64,000 bases of DNA from Nigrospora sphaerica. Lineage: Eukaryota; Ascomycota; Sordariomycetes; Amphisphaeriales; Apiosporaceae. Each line of letters starts with the position of its first letter. Position 1 is the first letter of the stretch. This document shows, one piece after another, positions 22,752 through 34,444 of this stretch. The position numbers and the translations under genes are program-made. The stretch lies in assembly GCA_018287875.1 (NCBI GenBank), contig JAGVVL010000001.1:3720001-3784000 (forward strand), given 5' to 3'. The notes below the pieces were generated by a model. It saw nothing but the letters and a program-made list of their open reading frames with translations, was not told where the DNA came from and made no database searches.

Positions 22752-23816
22752 ATGTCCTGCCGCAGCTGTCGCCGACACCTGGGCCAATTCGCCCGCCAGG
22801 CCCGGGCCCTCCCCGCCGAAGCCGCCTCAGCGCCGGTTGCGGCCTCCCGGCTGAGCGCCCAGGCCCGGCAGGCCCGGCAGCAGCCGAGACGGGCGCTGTC
22901 GAGCTCGGCGCCGCGCGCGAAGTCGTGGGTGCCGCAGTTCGTCAAGGACGCCGCCGGTCAGATCCTGCGTTCGAGCGCCCAGCCGTACCAGGTCCACGCC
23001 GCCACCGAGACCATCTACAAGACGTGCGCCCGACAAGCCGCCTACACCATCTCCGAGACGGACAAACGGAACGGGACGGTGAAGAAGACGGAGGAGGGCG
23101 TCGAGATCGGAACCGGCAACACCTTGTGGCACAACGGTGAGCGAGCCCTGTTTCCGCCCCCCCCTCCTTCCCCCTCCTTCCCCCTCTTCACCCAGCTGGA
23201 GCGTCTTGGCTAACGGGTGCTTTTCCCCTCTTCGCTCCGAGGGGTAGAATTCGGACTCCCGGCGACCTTCAGTACCTGGTCGCAAGTCACGATGCTGCAC
23301 ATGTACCTCATCTGCGCGCGGCTACGAAACCTCGAGCGGGACGCGGCGAAGTCATGGCAGGCGCAGCTGGTCGACCACTTCTTCTTCGACGCCGAGGAGC
23401 GCATGGACCTTGTGCACGGGCTCAGCTCGCGCGGGCTGCGGCAGCGGTACCTCAAGGATCTCTTCATCCAGTGGCGCGGCATCCTGACGGCCTACGATGA
23501 GGGCGTGGTCAAAGGCGACGCTGTGCTGGCGTCGGCCGTGTGGCGCAACATCTTCAGCGCGCGCGCCGACGTCGACGTCCGCGCCGTCGCCGCCGTCGTC
23601 AGCTGGATGCGCCTCTGCCTCAAGATGCTCGACCAGATGCCCGACGAGGCCCTCTTCCTGCAGGCCTCGGCCACCTTCAAGTGGCCGCCCACGCGCGAGC
23701 TCCTCGTCGTCGACCAGCCGGCGCGCGAGCTCGAAGGCCTCCTGCCCGACGCCGCCCCGGTGCAGCAGAAGAAGCCGGAGCCTGTCCCCGCCCCCGACCG
23801 GAAGGCGGTCGTATAA
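22752..23816 (+). CDS. CBP3: Cytochrome bc1 assembly chaperone CBP3 (ubiquinol-cytochrome c chaperone)
   Basis: CBP3 works with CBP6 at the mitochondrial ribosome exit to receive newly made cytochrome b and start assembly of complex III. Two exons (22752-23136 and 23248-23816) are joined by a 111-nt intron (GTGAGC donor, TAG acceptor) and give 317 aa. Residues 1-60 are rich in Arg, Ala and Ser with almost no acidic residues, as expected of a mitochondrial presequence. The conserved chaperone domain runs from about residue 120 to 280: FGLPATFSTWSQVTMLHMYL, WQAQLVDHFFFDAEERM, LKDLFIQWRG and the WRNIF segment. The splice restores HNEFGLPATF, which supports the junction. The Pro/Lys-rich tail after residue 295 looks unstructured. 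The gene is convergent with DFR1, 169 bp away. Confidence 0.93.
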
Positions 23817-23817
23817 A

Positions 23818-23832
23818 GGGGGGGGGGGGGGG
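23818..23832. repeat. G15 homopolymer
   Basis: An uninterrupted run of 15 G starts two bases after the CBP3 stop codon. It could form a G-quadruplex-like structure in the 3' UTR, and such runs are also prone to sequencing error. Confidence 0.85.
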
Positions 23833-23928
23833 CGGCCCTGGCGCGCGGAGGGGGGCGCAGCTGTACATTATGTATAAGTAGAATCGGCCGGCACCGGGAC
23901 TGGACGGTGGGGATGAGCCATGCGTATG

Positions 23929-23934
<6 letters not shown>

Positions 23935-23962
<28 letters not shown>
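23935..23962. repeat. (TG)14 microsatellite
   Basis: A dinucleotide run between the convergent CBP3 and DFR1 genes, about 24 bp from the DFR1 stop and therefore within its probable 3' UTR. Confidence 0.92.
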
Positions 23963-23963
<1 letters not shown>

Positions 23964-23985
23964 CGGTCTACCTGCCCGAGTACGT

Positions 23986-25458
<1,473 letters not shown>

Positions 25459-26421
25459 TCAAGCGGCGGCGGCGCGGCCCTCGGCGGCGGCGGCCAGGCG
25501 CAGGGCCTCCTGGCGCTTCATCTCCTCCTGTATGCGGACGCGGGCCGGCACGACGGCCTCGGGGGGCATGGTGGGGCGCCAGCCGCGGAGGGCGGCCTCG
25601 CCGCCGAGGCAGTCCATGGTCTTGCGCTCGACGAGGCTGTAGGCGCCGTCGGGGCGGTCGAAGCATTGCGGGTCGCGGAAGTGGACGGGCGGGTTCGTGA
25701 TGACGCGCACGTGGCGCCGCGCGTTGCTCGTTGCCGAGTGCAGCATGAGCGGGTGCAGCAGGAAGACGTCGCCGACGCTGCCGGCCGCCTCGACGAACCG
25801 GTCGCACCCCCGCGCCAGCGCCCTGTACCACTCGAGGTTCCGCTCCGCCGCGAAGTCGGCGTGGCCGCGCGGCACCATGCGCGGCGACACGCCCTCGGGG
25901 TGCTCGTACAGCCACCGCGCGACCTTGGGGATCGCGTCCGGGCAGATCATGGTGCCGCCCCCCTCTGCCGGGATGTCGGTGAACAGCGGTATCACCAGCA
26001 GCGCCTGCTCGGGGCTGTTGAGGTAGTGCACGAAGAAGTCGCCGTCGACGTGCCAGTTGTCCAGCTCCCGCGGCGGCACCGGCTTGCCCTCACCCTCGGC
26101 CGTCCCCAGGTTGACGATGAGGGAGTCGCGCCACAGGCGGGAATCCTCGGTGATGCGGTCGGCGCCACCGCAGAGCTCGCAAATGGCCGCCCACGCCTTG
26201 GGGGCAAAGCTCGCCACGTCAAAGGTGCGGTGCGACGGCATGTTGATCTTCTGCTTCGTCCACGTTGCCCGGTCGTCAGGCGACATGTCCAAGCGTTGCC
26301 ACATGCCTTCCGTAACCTCGGCTGCTTGTTCGGGCGTGAAACAGCCCGTCAGTTTGAGGTAGCCATTCTGCAGGAAGAACTCCTTTTGCTGCTCGCTCAG
26401 GGATGCTGGAGACTCGGCCAT
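25459..26421 (-). CDS. Phytanoyl-CoA dioxygenase (PhyH)-family protein
   Basis: A non-heme Fe(II)/2-oxoglutarate oxygenase-like protein of 320 aa with no intron. The metal site can be read: His124-x-Asp126 in NWHVDGDFFVHYL, a distal His in the LLHPLMLHSAT segment (His223 or His228), and Arg residues around 236-239 (ARRHVRV) that would bind 2-oxoglutarate. EGGGTMICPDAIP, before the distal His, fits the cupin core. The start is the ATG of MAESPASL; the frame extends 19 codons upstream, but those lie closer to the promoter. The C-terminus is a short Ala/Glu/Arg-rich helix. The substrate cannot be told from sequence; members range from phytanoyl-CoA to secondary metabolites. A TATA-like element lies about 160 bp upstream. 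Confidence 0.88.
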   Translation of the reverse strand: MAESPASLSEQQKEFFLQNGYLKLTGCFTPEQAAEVTEGMWQRLDMSPDDRATWTKQKINMPSHRTFDVASFAPKAWAAICELCGGADRITEDSRLWRDSLIVNLGTAEGEGKPVPPRELDNWHVDGDFFVHYLNSPEQALLVIPLFTDIPAEGGGTMICPDAIPKVARWLYEHPEGVSPRMVPRGHADFAAERNLEWYRALARGCDRFVEAAGSVGDVFLLHPLMLHSATSNARRHVRVITNPPVHFRDPQCFDRPDGAYSLVERKTMDCLGGEAALRGWRPTMPPEAVVPARVRIQEEMKRQEALRLAAAAEGRAAAA

Positions 26422-27261
26422 GATGTGTTGTAAGGGGCCTCCCTCTGTGGCTACTTGGGGCAAGAAGCGAAAGTACACGATGGAGGTGCGCTGCGAGCGG
26501 TAGGGCTGAGTGATTTGCCAACAAGCTCTGGTTTTTCGATTTCGGCACGAGACGAGCGTTTCTGCTCCCCGTCACGACTGCTATATAAGCAAGTACCCAA
26601 GAATGAGGCTGCAGGTAGCCATCTGTGCATCTGTAGGTTGCTAAGCCTGGGCACAGGCTATAGTTTCTGGAGGCGACCGCGGATTGCCGGCCGCCAGTCT
26701 CGCGGAATCGTCCCCCTGCGTCTGCAGCGGGGTGTTTGGCGTACAACACGATTAGCCGTATTTAACCAGAATATTCTCATTGGCCCAACATGCCGTTTCG
26801 GGCGGTGGTCTGTCGTTCGTGCAATAGGAACAGCGAGTCGGCGCAAGCTGGTCAGACGGCTTGTGGACCGTGGCAGCATTTCATTCATCACCTCCATTCC
26901 TTCGCCCCTTCCCCGCAGACTGACCTCCGACCGGCCCGAGAATGGCGGCAACGGGTGTAAGCATCGGCTTGTGAGGCTTCGTCCGCCCATCTATTAGCCG
27001 CATAAGTCAAGAAACCTTGCCAGGTGCGTGCTGCCCAGTATAGACAAGACTAGTTGTTGCCGAAGGCGCCTGGAGTGACTTGCATGTTTATAGGTCTATC
27101 AAATCTAACCAGATGCGGCGGCAGGCCCCCACGACGCCTCCGCCGTATGCTTCTATGGGCAAGGCTCGCGAAACGCAGCATGCAAATCCAGACAAGTAAC
27201 CCGCTCAGGCAGAATAGACGCCAGGGCAAGCAGGAGGGTGGTTGCTGGCGAAGCTCGCGGC
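26422..27261. other. Intergenic between PhyH-like gene and PHO13
   Basis: This contains the PhyH promoter (TATA-like element at 26580-26590) and the 3' flank of PHO13. Open frames on both strands lack protein features. Confidence 0.6.
26580..26590 (-). promoter_or_regulatory. TATA-like element upstream of the PhyH-like gene
   Basis: On the minus strand the sequence reads GCTTATATAGC, about 160 nt before the ATG at 26421. It is the clearest TATA box in the window. Its use is inferred from position only. Confidence 0.5.
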
Positions 27262-28405
27262 TTAGGGCTGCGCCGCGCGAAGGTCGCTGAGCTTATCGAC
27301 GTAGTAAGCCGGAACAAAGGCGGCATCTTTGGCTTCCCAGTGCTCTTTCTTGGTGACGCCGGTGAGAACGGCGAGGGTGCCGCCCAGCCCACCCTGGATG
27401 CCGAACTGGATATCGGTATCCAGCCGGTCGCCCACCATGCAGGTACGGGCGCGGTCCAGTTGGAATTTGCCCTCGATCGCATCCATCATGGCCTGGCTCG
27501 GCTTGCCGAGCGCCGTCGGCTTCTCGCCCGTCATGTTCACCAGGGGGACGGAGATGGACCCGGCGCCGGGGAAGAAGGTGTTGGCCGCGGGCAGCGTGCT
27601 GTCCGTGTTGGTGGCCAGGAACTTGGCGCCCCGGCGCAGGTACTGGTACGCCGTCGAGAGCTTCAAGTAGTTGATGTGGAAATCGAGGCCGGCCAACACG
27701 ACGCCGACCTCGGGGTCGATGGCCGACCCGTCGGCGAGCGCGGTGTAGTCGGCCGGGGTGATGTCCCGACGCAGCGACGGGTCGGTGCCGCCGATGAAAG
27801 GCACGTTCTCCGTCTTCAGCTCCGTCTCGATCCCGCTCTCGCCCAGCACAAACACCTTGTTCTTGCCCGGAGGGAGCTTCAGGATACGCGAGATGTAGAT
27901 GGCCGACGAGTAGGCCGAGGCAAAGATCTCCTCGACGTCGCTGGGAATGCCCAGGGACGTGAGCTTCTTCTGGTAGTCCTGACGCGACTTGGTTGAGTTA
28001 TTTGTCACAAAGATGACCTTCTTGCCTGCCGCTAGCGTTAACGGCCGTGTCACCAGGGGAGGGGACGCCATCCCGGGACCCTCTGGAGCGACAGTCGCTA
28101 ACCTCGAGATCTCAGCATTTCCAACGTCTCGACGATACCCTCGAAGAGGTGGTCTCCCGACCAGAGCACGCCTGACACCCCCCGGCGGGTCGAGTCAGCA
28201 GTGTGCACCCAGTGAGCAAAGGCCGTGATGTGTAATTACCATCGCAGTCAAACAAAAAGACCTGAAAGGGGGAAGGGACGCGACGTTAACACTCGACGGA
28301 CGGCGATGCGGAGCCGGCGGAAGCCAATGCACTCACATCGAAGCGGTCGATGAAGGCGTTGATTGCGGCTGCGTCGCCGGTCAGGTGCTGCGGAAGCGTC
28401 GGCAT
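27262..28405 (-). CDS. PHO13: PHO13-type HAD phosphatase (4-nitrophenylphosphatase / phosphoglycolate phosphatase)
   Basis: A class C2 HAD phosphatase that in yeast clears toxic side-products such as 2-phosphoglycolate and 4-phosphoerythronate. Four exons (28405-28337, 28261-28240, 28171-28103, 28025-27262) encode 307 aa, and all joins keep frame. The N-terminus MPTLPQHLTGDAAAINAFID leads into VFLFDCDGVLWSGD, where Asp28 is the nucleophile and Asp30 the acid/base. The second motif is IFVTNNSTKSR, the cap region includes VVLAGLDFHINYLKL, the Lys-containing motif is near TALGKPSQAM, and the metal-binding motif is MVGDRLDTDIQFG. The catalytic DxD is encoded by a 22-nt exon. Introns are 75, 68 and 77 nt. 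Family and catalytic class are firm; the physiological substrate is inferred from yeast and mammalian relatives. Confidence 0.95.
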
Positions 28406-30935
28406 CTTGGAGCTTGGCGGTCAAGTCGACGGGGCCGGTGCGGAGGAAGGCCGGTGGTGGTACAGGGCTCGGTCCGGCGTCAGGCAGAGAGGGTATTCGA
28501 AATGTTGGTTGAGGCTCGGCGCTGATGTCGCGACGGCCGCTGCTCGGAGACAAAACCGAGCGAGCCCACCTCTGGCGCCGGCCGATGGAAGCCGGGAAAT
28601 GGAGGAGCTTCTGCCCCGCGAGAGCCACTTCAACCTGCCAATTCCAGTGGTGCCGGGCATCTACAGACGGCTCTATCTTTGCAGTGGGAACGAGGCCGTG
28701 TCGTCTCGCCTTTGCTACCTTTTCCCTACCGCGCATGCGCGAACAGGGCAATTCCACGCCACATACGGTAAAATGAGGGCCGTGGTTCTCTTATTCCATC
28801 CATTTCCCAGCATCCATTACCGCCTTGGTGGGAAGGAACACGGCGCTAATACCGACTCGTGAGCCCCGCTGATTGAATGCTGGCCTCCATCTGCGACGAG
28901 TTACGTCAGATACGGATTCTACTTTCATTCGTATCAATACAGTCAGTCAACCAGGCGGAGCTCTTCCCTCGTCCCCTCCGTCGGAAGTCTCCATACCGCG
29001 CGGAAAAGGATATGTACAAGTATGCATGTCTTGTGCCGGTTCGACCCTGCGAAAGTTGCGGCTAGCCATCTTCCGTACCGCGCCCACGAGACCTCTTCAA
29101 CCTTCTTCTGACATGTTTCGGACGAGCTTACTACGGCCGATGATGGGGATTACCTAGCGCTGGCTGGGCCCCCGGCCGACTTCCTTCCCTATTTCTCCGA
29201 AGCAGGGCTGTCCGTCAGAGCTGGCCGGCGCCTGCCAAGAACTTAGCTTTCCACATCATAGTTACCTATCTCCCGCCGCGAATATGCCTAGCTACCACAA
29301 CCGGACCGTCAGCCACCAGCTTGTCCGTCTTCCATGATCAACCTCGGGGAACTCGATCGGGGTCACTCCGCCTAGCTCCTCGAAGGGATGTTGTCATATC
29401 CCGCCCGCATTGCGCATCTGGGGAAAAATTGGCATCGAAGGGTTGAGCGGCGAGCATAAGAAGCGGATAGGCGGACCCCCTGGACAGAGCCCATGATAGG
29501 AGCCGGGGGAGAGGCAGAGGATGAGTTTCTGCGGCCTTCTATGGGACTTGGGACCTGGTGCCGTAGTCCCCACCGGGCCGGGGGACCGGGGACCACGATT
29601 CGTCGCAAGATGCATCCGGCATGTGAAACTCGCGTGGCCAGTAGATGGACGCAAGCAAGCCCAGCTTGTCTCCTTGTCTGCTCGCCCCTTTTTTTTTTAT
29701 AACTCCCTTCGCTTTCAGAGGGGGGCGAGGCAGGGGGCGGACGGGCCGGCGCCTCAATAACCGGGTGTTGCCGGTTGGTCGTTTCATGGACGGGCTCGCA
29801 GAGCTTTCCCTCCACGTCATTTGTTCGGCGGATGATGCAGCAGGGATCAGTTGACGCCCTCGCCAGGGTGAGCTGGTGTTGAACATGCTTTAAGGCCCTC
29901 GGGTCAAGGCCTTCTTTATGACGTGAGGCGACGCGGAAGCAGAAATGACGGACCGTCTCGTCCGTTCCATTGGCCATGGCCACCTCGCAACACCAACTAC
30001 CTGCAGGCCGCTCCTTTTTCGTCACGATGCGCGACATGGGAACACTCGTCTCGTATGGACGCCCTGGGACAAGCTGGGACGCACGATCTGTCGAAACGGA
30101 CCAGGCCGTCTTTCGTCTGTATTACTCGCTCGTGGCTCTACTGGGTTCCTGCCCGCGGCTTCATCCTAGTCGCAACGTTGTACGTGTGTGTAGGTAGGTA
30201 GGCAGCGGATGGCGGGGCTGGAAACAGCTGGACCGGGCCCAGGTACCGCGAGTTGGGAACGGATCGATGGACGTATACCTCCGACAGCGATGGTAGGTAT
30301 CGTGCCCGAGCGTGTCTATATCGCGGGCTTTGTCGTCCACATGCCGTCCGTATTGGCCCTGGGGAATCCCATCAGTTTTATACCGTGCTCGCTAGGTACT
30401 TTTCCCGCTGCCCTGAAAGGCCCATTTTGCCCAGATACCCACGACGTACATGCCCCTCTGCACACAAGCAGCTCCAGCTCTCTCTACCGAGCAATCAACC
30501 GTTATAACCCCCACCAACCCCTCCCCCCCCAACAAGGGCCAAGGGGCAGGGCCGACAAGCGGTAGCGATTGGACCGGGTCCCTCTCCCTCTCCTCTTGGT
30601 CGTCAAGCTGTCACTTATCGATAGTTACCACCATCCACGCTGGAGTCTAGATATTCGTAGATCCATCGCCCGCGTCACCCCCACCCTCGTCACCGCTGCT
30701 GCATAATAATACTCGTTGGTCCCACGAACAGGTAATTGACCCTCCTCTCTCGGGTAACTTTTTTTTCCCTTCCCACCTCTCTTCCACCCACTTCCTACGG
30801 CCCTCCGAGAGCATATTTGTCGTCTCCTGCCTGACTGTCCCTCAGGATCCAGAAACCAACGAGCGAGCATACACACACCCACACCCATCCGCACCCACGC
30901 ATTCACACACCCACACCCACACTCACACACGCACC
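28406..30935. other. Divergent intergenic region, PHO13 / 6-phosphogluconolactonase
   Basis: 2.5 kb with both promoters. It contains a GTAGGTAGGTAGG motif at 30190-30202 and a CA-rich leader (30868-30934) running into the lactonase ATG. Open frames such as 29372-30037 on the minus strand look random. No gene is called. Confidence 0.55.
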
Positions 30936-31718
30936 ATGGGCAAGCAACCCAACTTGTTCGCCTTCGCCGGCACGGCCGAGCTGGCGCCGGCCCTGCGCTC
31001 CTACGTCATATCCTGCCAGAATGCCGGCATCACGCGCCACGACGTGTTCAAGGTGGGCGTGTCGGGCGGGTCACTGCCCAAGACGCTGGCGGCGGCGCTG
31101 CTGGCGCCGCCCACGTCGGACGAGGACCGGGTGCGGTTCGACAAGTGGGAGATCTTCTTCGCCGACGAGCGCGCCGTGCCGCTCGACCACGCCGACAGCA
31201 ACTACGCGCTGCTCAAGGCGGAGCTGCTCGACAAGATCCCGGCGGGGCAGGGCCAGCCCACGGTCCACCCCATCGACACGCAGTACCTCGAGGACCCGCA
31301 GGAGCTCGCCGACCAGTACGAGCAGCTGCTCGTGCGCTCCTTCGCGAGCCGCGACTCGGTCAAGCTGCCCATCTTCGACCTGCTGCTCCTCGGCAGCGGC
31401 CCCGACGGCCACACGTGCAGCCTCTTCCCCGGCCACCCGCTGCTGCGCGAGACGAGCGCCTGGGTCGCCCCCATCGAGGACTCGCCCAAGCCCCCGCCCA
31501 AGCGCATCACCCTCACCCTACCCGTCGTCACCCACGCCGTCAAGGTCGCCTTCGTCGCCACGGGCGCCGGCAAGAAGGACATCATGAAGGAGATCTTCGA
31601 GCAGGGCAACGGCCTGCCCTGCGCCCTCGTCAACGAGGCCACCGGCGACCGCTGCAGCTGGTTCGTCGACAACGCCGCCGTCGAGGGCGTCAGTTACCCC
31701 CGCCGCAGCTTCCTGTAA
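30936..31718 (+). CDS. 6-Phosphogluconolactonase
   Basis: This enzyme hydrolyses 6-phosphoglucono-delta-lactone to 6-phosphogluconate, the second step of the oxidative pentose phosphate pathway, in the cytosol. It is one exon of 260 aa, the usual length. Motifs: VGVSGGSLPKTLA (phosphate binding), IFFADERAVPLDHADSNY, and LLLGSGPDGHTCSLFPGHPLL, which carries the active-site Asp and His, then VAFVATGAGKKDI. Codons end almost always in C or G, suggesting strong expression. The ATG follows a CA-rich leader with ACC at positions -3 to -1, a good fungal start context. It corresponds to the yeast SOL3/SOL4 group. It is convergent with the MFS gene. Confidence 0.96.
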   Translation: MGKQPNLFAFAGTAELAPALRSYVISCQNAGITRHDVFKVGVSGGSLPKTLAAALLAPPTSDEDRVRFDKWEIFFADERAVPLDHADSNYALLKAELLDKIPAGQGQPTVHPIDTQYLEDPQELADQYEQLLVRSFASRDSVKLPIFDLLLLGSGPDGHTCSLFPGHPLLRETSAWVAPIEDSPKPPPKRITLTLPVVTHAVKVAFVATGAGKKDIMKEIFEQGNGLPCALVNEATGDRCSWFVDNAAVEGVSYPRRSFL

Positions 31719-32458
31719 ATCGGGGATCCCGACCCGGAGGGGGAAAGGAAACGAGTGTTCCCCGACGTCCCTCTGCCAGGGGCGCTCCTTCACAATCTTC
31801 CAAAAAATAGAACGGCTACGAACCGAACTTCCCGTCTCCAGGCCGGACCGATGCGTATCCGGATCGGAGGACTGCGCAATGTAGTGGCGGGTGGCGACGG
31901 CCGCGGCGTTGATTTGCTTTTTTTTTTGTTGGGGGCGACGCCTCACTGGCCACCTTTTGCCCACCCCGGCCGTCTCTTCCCGTACCGCCAACACCCTTAG
32001 ATCTCACCTCACATTTTCATGTTTTCACGTCGCATGACGGCTGCTTTCGGACCCAAGAAGGGTGAGCCTATGCCATGATTGTTTACCGGGCTGATATCCT
32101 CGTGTTACGTTGTTGAAATGGCTTTTTTTTCGGTCGCTCCCACAATAGAAATCACCCATACGCAACCACAAACCCAATAAAAAAACACTATGAAAACGGG
32201 CATACAATCGGACTTGCTACAGGTCAATATGCATGCGCGGTATGACACACGTCTCTCCTTATGCCAACACCCAAAGTATGTGGGTGGAGCGAATGCTGCT
32301 TAAGACGCCCCCCCGCGTTTCGAGGTGCACATCTACGTGTATGCGGTACAGAAATGGCAAAAGGGGCGCCAGAATGCGCGGACACGTTTTGCGGCGGCGG
32401 CGGCGGCGAGACACGAGGGTGAGGGGAAAGCGACACCAAGAGCCCCCCCTCTCCCCCC
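31719..32458. other. Convergent 3' flanks of 6-phosphogluconolactonase and MFS gene
   Basis: About 740 bp with T-rich runs (T10 at 31919-31928; T8 near 32124) and possible polyadenylation sequence AATAAA at 32175-32180. No gene is seen. Confidence 0.6.
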
Positions 32459-34409
32459 TCACCGGTCCAGGCGTTTCGCGCGGATGAAGTAGGCCGAGGC
32501 GAGGCACAGGAGTGCGAGGAGGGCTGAGGGCAGAAGGGCCCAGGTGGTGGCGACGGCGTAGCAGTCACGCACGACGGCGGCGACGGGGGGCGGCAGCGTC
32601 GCGATGTAGTCGAGGCTCTGGCGCACGTGGGCCTCGATGTCGGCGGCGCGGCCGGCGTCGCGCAGCCGCGCCGCCAGCTGCGTCCGCAGCACCTGCTGGA
32701 GCACCGCCGTCGACAGGCTGATGCCGATGGTCGAGCCCAACGAGCGGAACAGGTACGAGCACGCGACGGCGACGGCCACCTCGTCGGCCGGCGCGTTGGC
32801 GATGATGGCAATCAGTGTCGTGGTAATGGCTGGCGGCGGAGGGGGCGGGGCTTCCCGTTAGTCTGTCGTTCCATCGGCCTGCTTCCCTTCCGGGGACTTG
32901 GGGGGACCGGGGGACCGGGGACTGGGACCCCGGGGGCTTCCACTTACAAATACTGCCGCCAAAGGCCATGGTCGTCATGCCGATGACGACGCCCGTCACC
33001 GATTTCACCGCGGCGCCGCTGAACAGGACGAGCGGTACGAGGCCCAGAAGCATGATGAAGTAACCCACGAGGGTCAGCCCGTAGAACTTGCCCGTCTTTC
33101 GGATGAGGAAGCCGGCACCCAGCGACCCCGTCAGGCCGAAAGCCGTGCTGGGGATGAACAGGACGCCGGACTGCGTGGCGCTCAGGGCCATGGCGGCCTG
33201 GTAGAACATGGCGATGAAGAACATGACGCCCATCTGAGAGGCGAGGCCGAAGAAGTTGGCGCCGTAGGCCGCCAGCAGCGGGGCGTCGAGGATGACGTGG
33301 CCGGGCGCGAAGGGGCTGGCGGCGACGCGGACCTCTACGAGGACGAAGATGGCGAAGAGGACGGGCGCGAGGGCGAGGGGGACGACGGTGACGGGGCGGG
33401 CCCAGCCCTCGTTGGCGCCGTTGTCGAGACCCCAGAGCAGCACGAAGGCGGCGGCCGACAGGGCGAGGGCGCCGACGAAGTCGACGCGGCGCAGCTTGGC
33501 CGTCCAGTGCGCGTGGTCCGTCCGCGGCAGGTCGAGGGCCCAGAAGACGGCCAGCCAGGCGAGCACGGCGAGGGGGAACTGGCCGGCGAAGGCGACGCGC
33601 CAGCCGAGCGAGTCGGCGAGCAGGCCGCCGATGGGCGCCCCCGACGCCACGCCGGCCGCGTACACCATGTTGATGTAGCCCTGCCAGAGGCCGCGGTCCC
33701 GCAGCGGCACGAGGTCCGTCATGAGGATGGACACGACGGCGTTCATGCCGCCGCCGCCCACGCCCGCCACCGCCCGCGCCACGCACAGCTGCACGATGTC
33801 GCCCGCCAGCCCGCAGCCGAGGCAGCCGAGCCCGAAGACCGAGTAGGCGAACAGGAGGCACTCCTTGCGGCCGAAGATGTCGCTCAACCGCCCGTACAGC
33901 GGCTGGAACGTCGTCAGGGTCAGGAAGTACCTGGGAGGGCGGTTGCCATTTGTCAGTCGGCCTCGGTGCGTTTGTCCCGTCGTTTCCAGGCGCGCGCCTC
34001 AAGCCTTAAGCGTCCACTTACGATGTGGCTATCCAGCTCGTGCTATTGAGCGCGTTCAGGTCACTGCCCATCTTGCCATAGGTGGCAATGGTCAGGGTCT
34101 GGTCCATGGCCACAAGAAACACCTGGGGCACGCGTAGTGGTCAGCCACGCTCGCCGGGCCACGGATGCTCTCGGGGCAATCGTAACGTACACCGATGGCG
34201 AGGGCGGGCAGCAATTTGAACATGTATGCATTTCCCTTCTGCTCTTCCGGTACCGGGTCGCCGGAAGCGGCAGCGCCGGTGCTGGCCGGGACCGCGGGGC
34301 CGTGTCGGTCAGTGAGAGCACCATCGGGAGCGTTGGGGCCAGGCAGCAACGGAGCGGTTTCGGAGGCCGCTTCCGCCGCTGCTCGGTGAGCTTCTCCGGC
34401 AGCCGTCAT
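32459..34409 (-). CDS. MFS transporter, DHA2-like (vacuolar basic amino acid / drug efflux type)
   Basis: A major facilitator of 557 aa with about 14 predicted helices, at the plasma or vacuolar membrane. Four exons fit: 34409-34191, 34122-34022, 33930-32948 and 32829-32459, with introns of 68, 91 and 118 nt (GTACGT, GTAAGT, GTAAGT donors). Splices restore IGVFLVAMDQTL, WIATSYFLTL and GSISITTTLIAI. The DHA2 signs are the MDQTL start of helix 1, motif A in GRLSDIFGRKE, RAVAGVGGGGM, and the GAPIGGLLAD motif C-like turn, with an extra helix pair in the middle. The N-terminal 60 residues are hydrophilic and carry PLLPGPNAP, like the VBA family. The substrate is unknown. A doubled GACGTC element lies just 5' of the ATG. 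Confidence 0.92.
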
Positions 34410-34410
34410 G

Positions 34411-34444
34411 GTAGGGACGTCGAGTGCGCAGTAGGGACGTCGAG
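34411..34444 (-). promoter_or_regulatory. Two copies of a 14-bp element with GACGTC, 5' of MFS start
   Basis: GTAGGGACGTCGAG occurs at 34411-34424 and again at 34431-34444, a 20-bp spacing, directly before the MFS ATG at 34409. GACGTC is the core of ATF/CREB-type bZIP sites. Spacing of two helical turns would place two dimers on the same DNA face. Function is inferred; the position is very close to the start, so it may lie in the 5' UTR. Confidence 0.45.
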
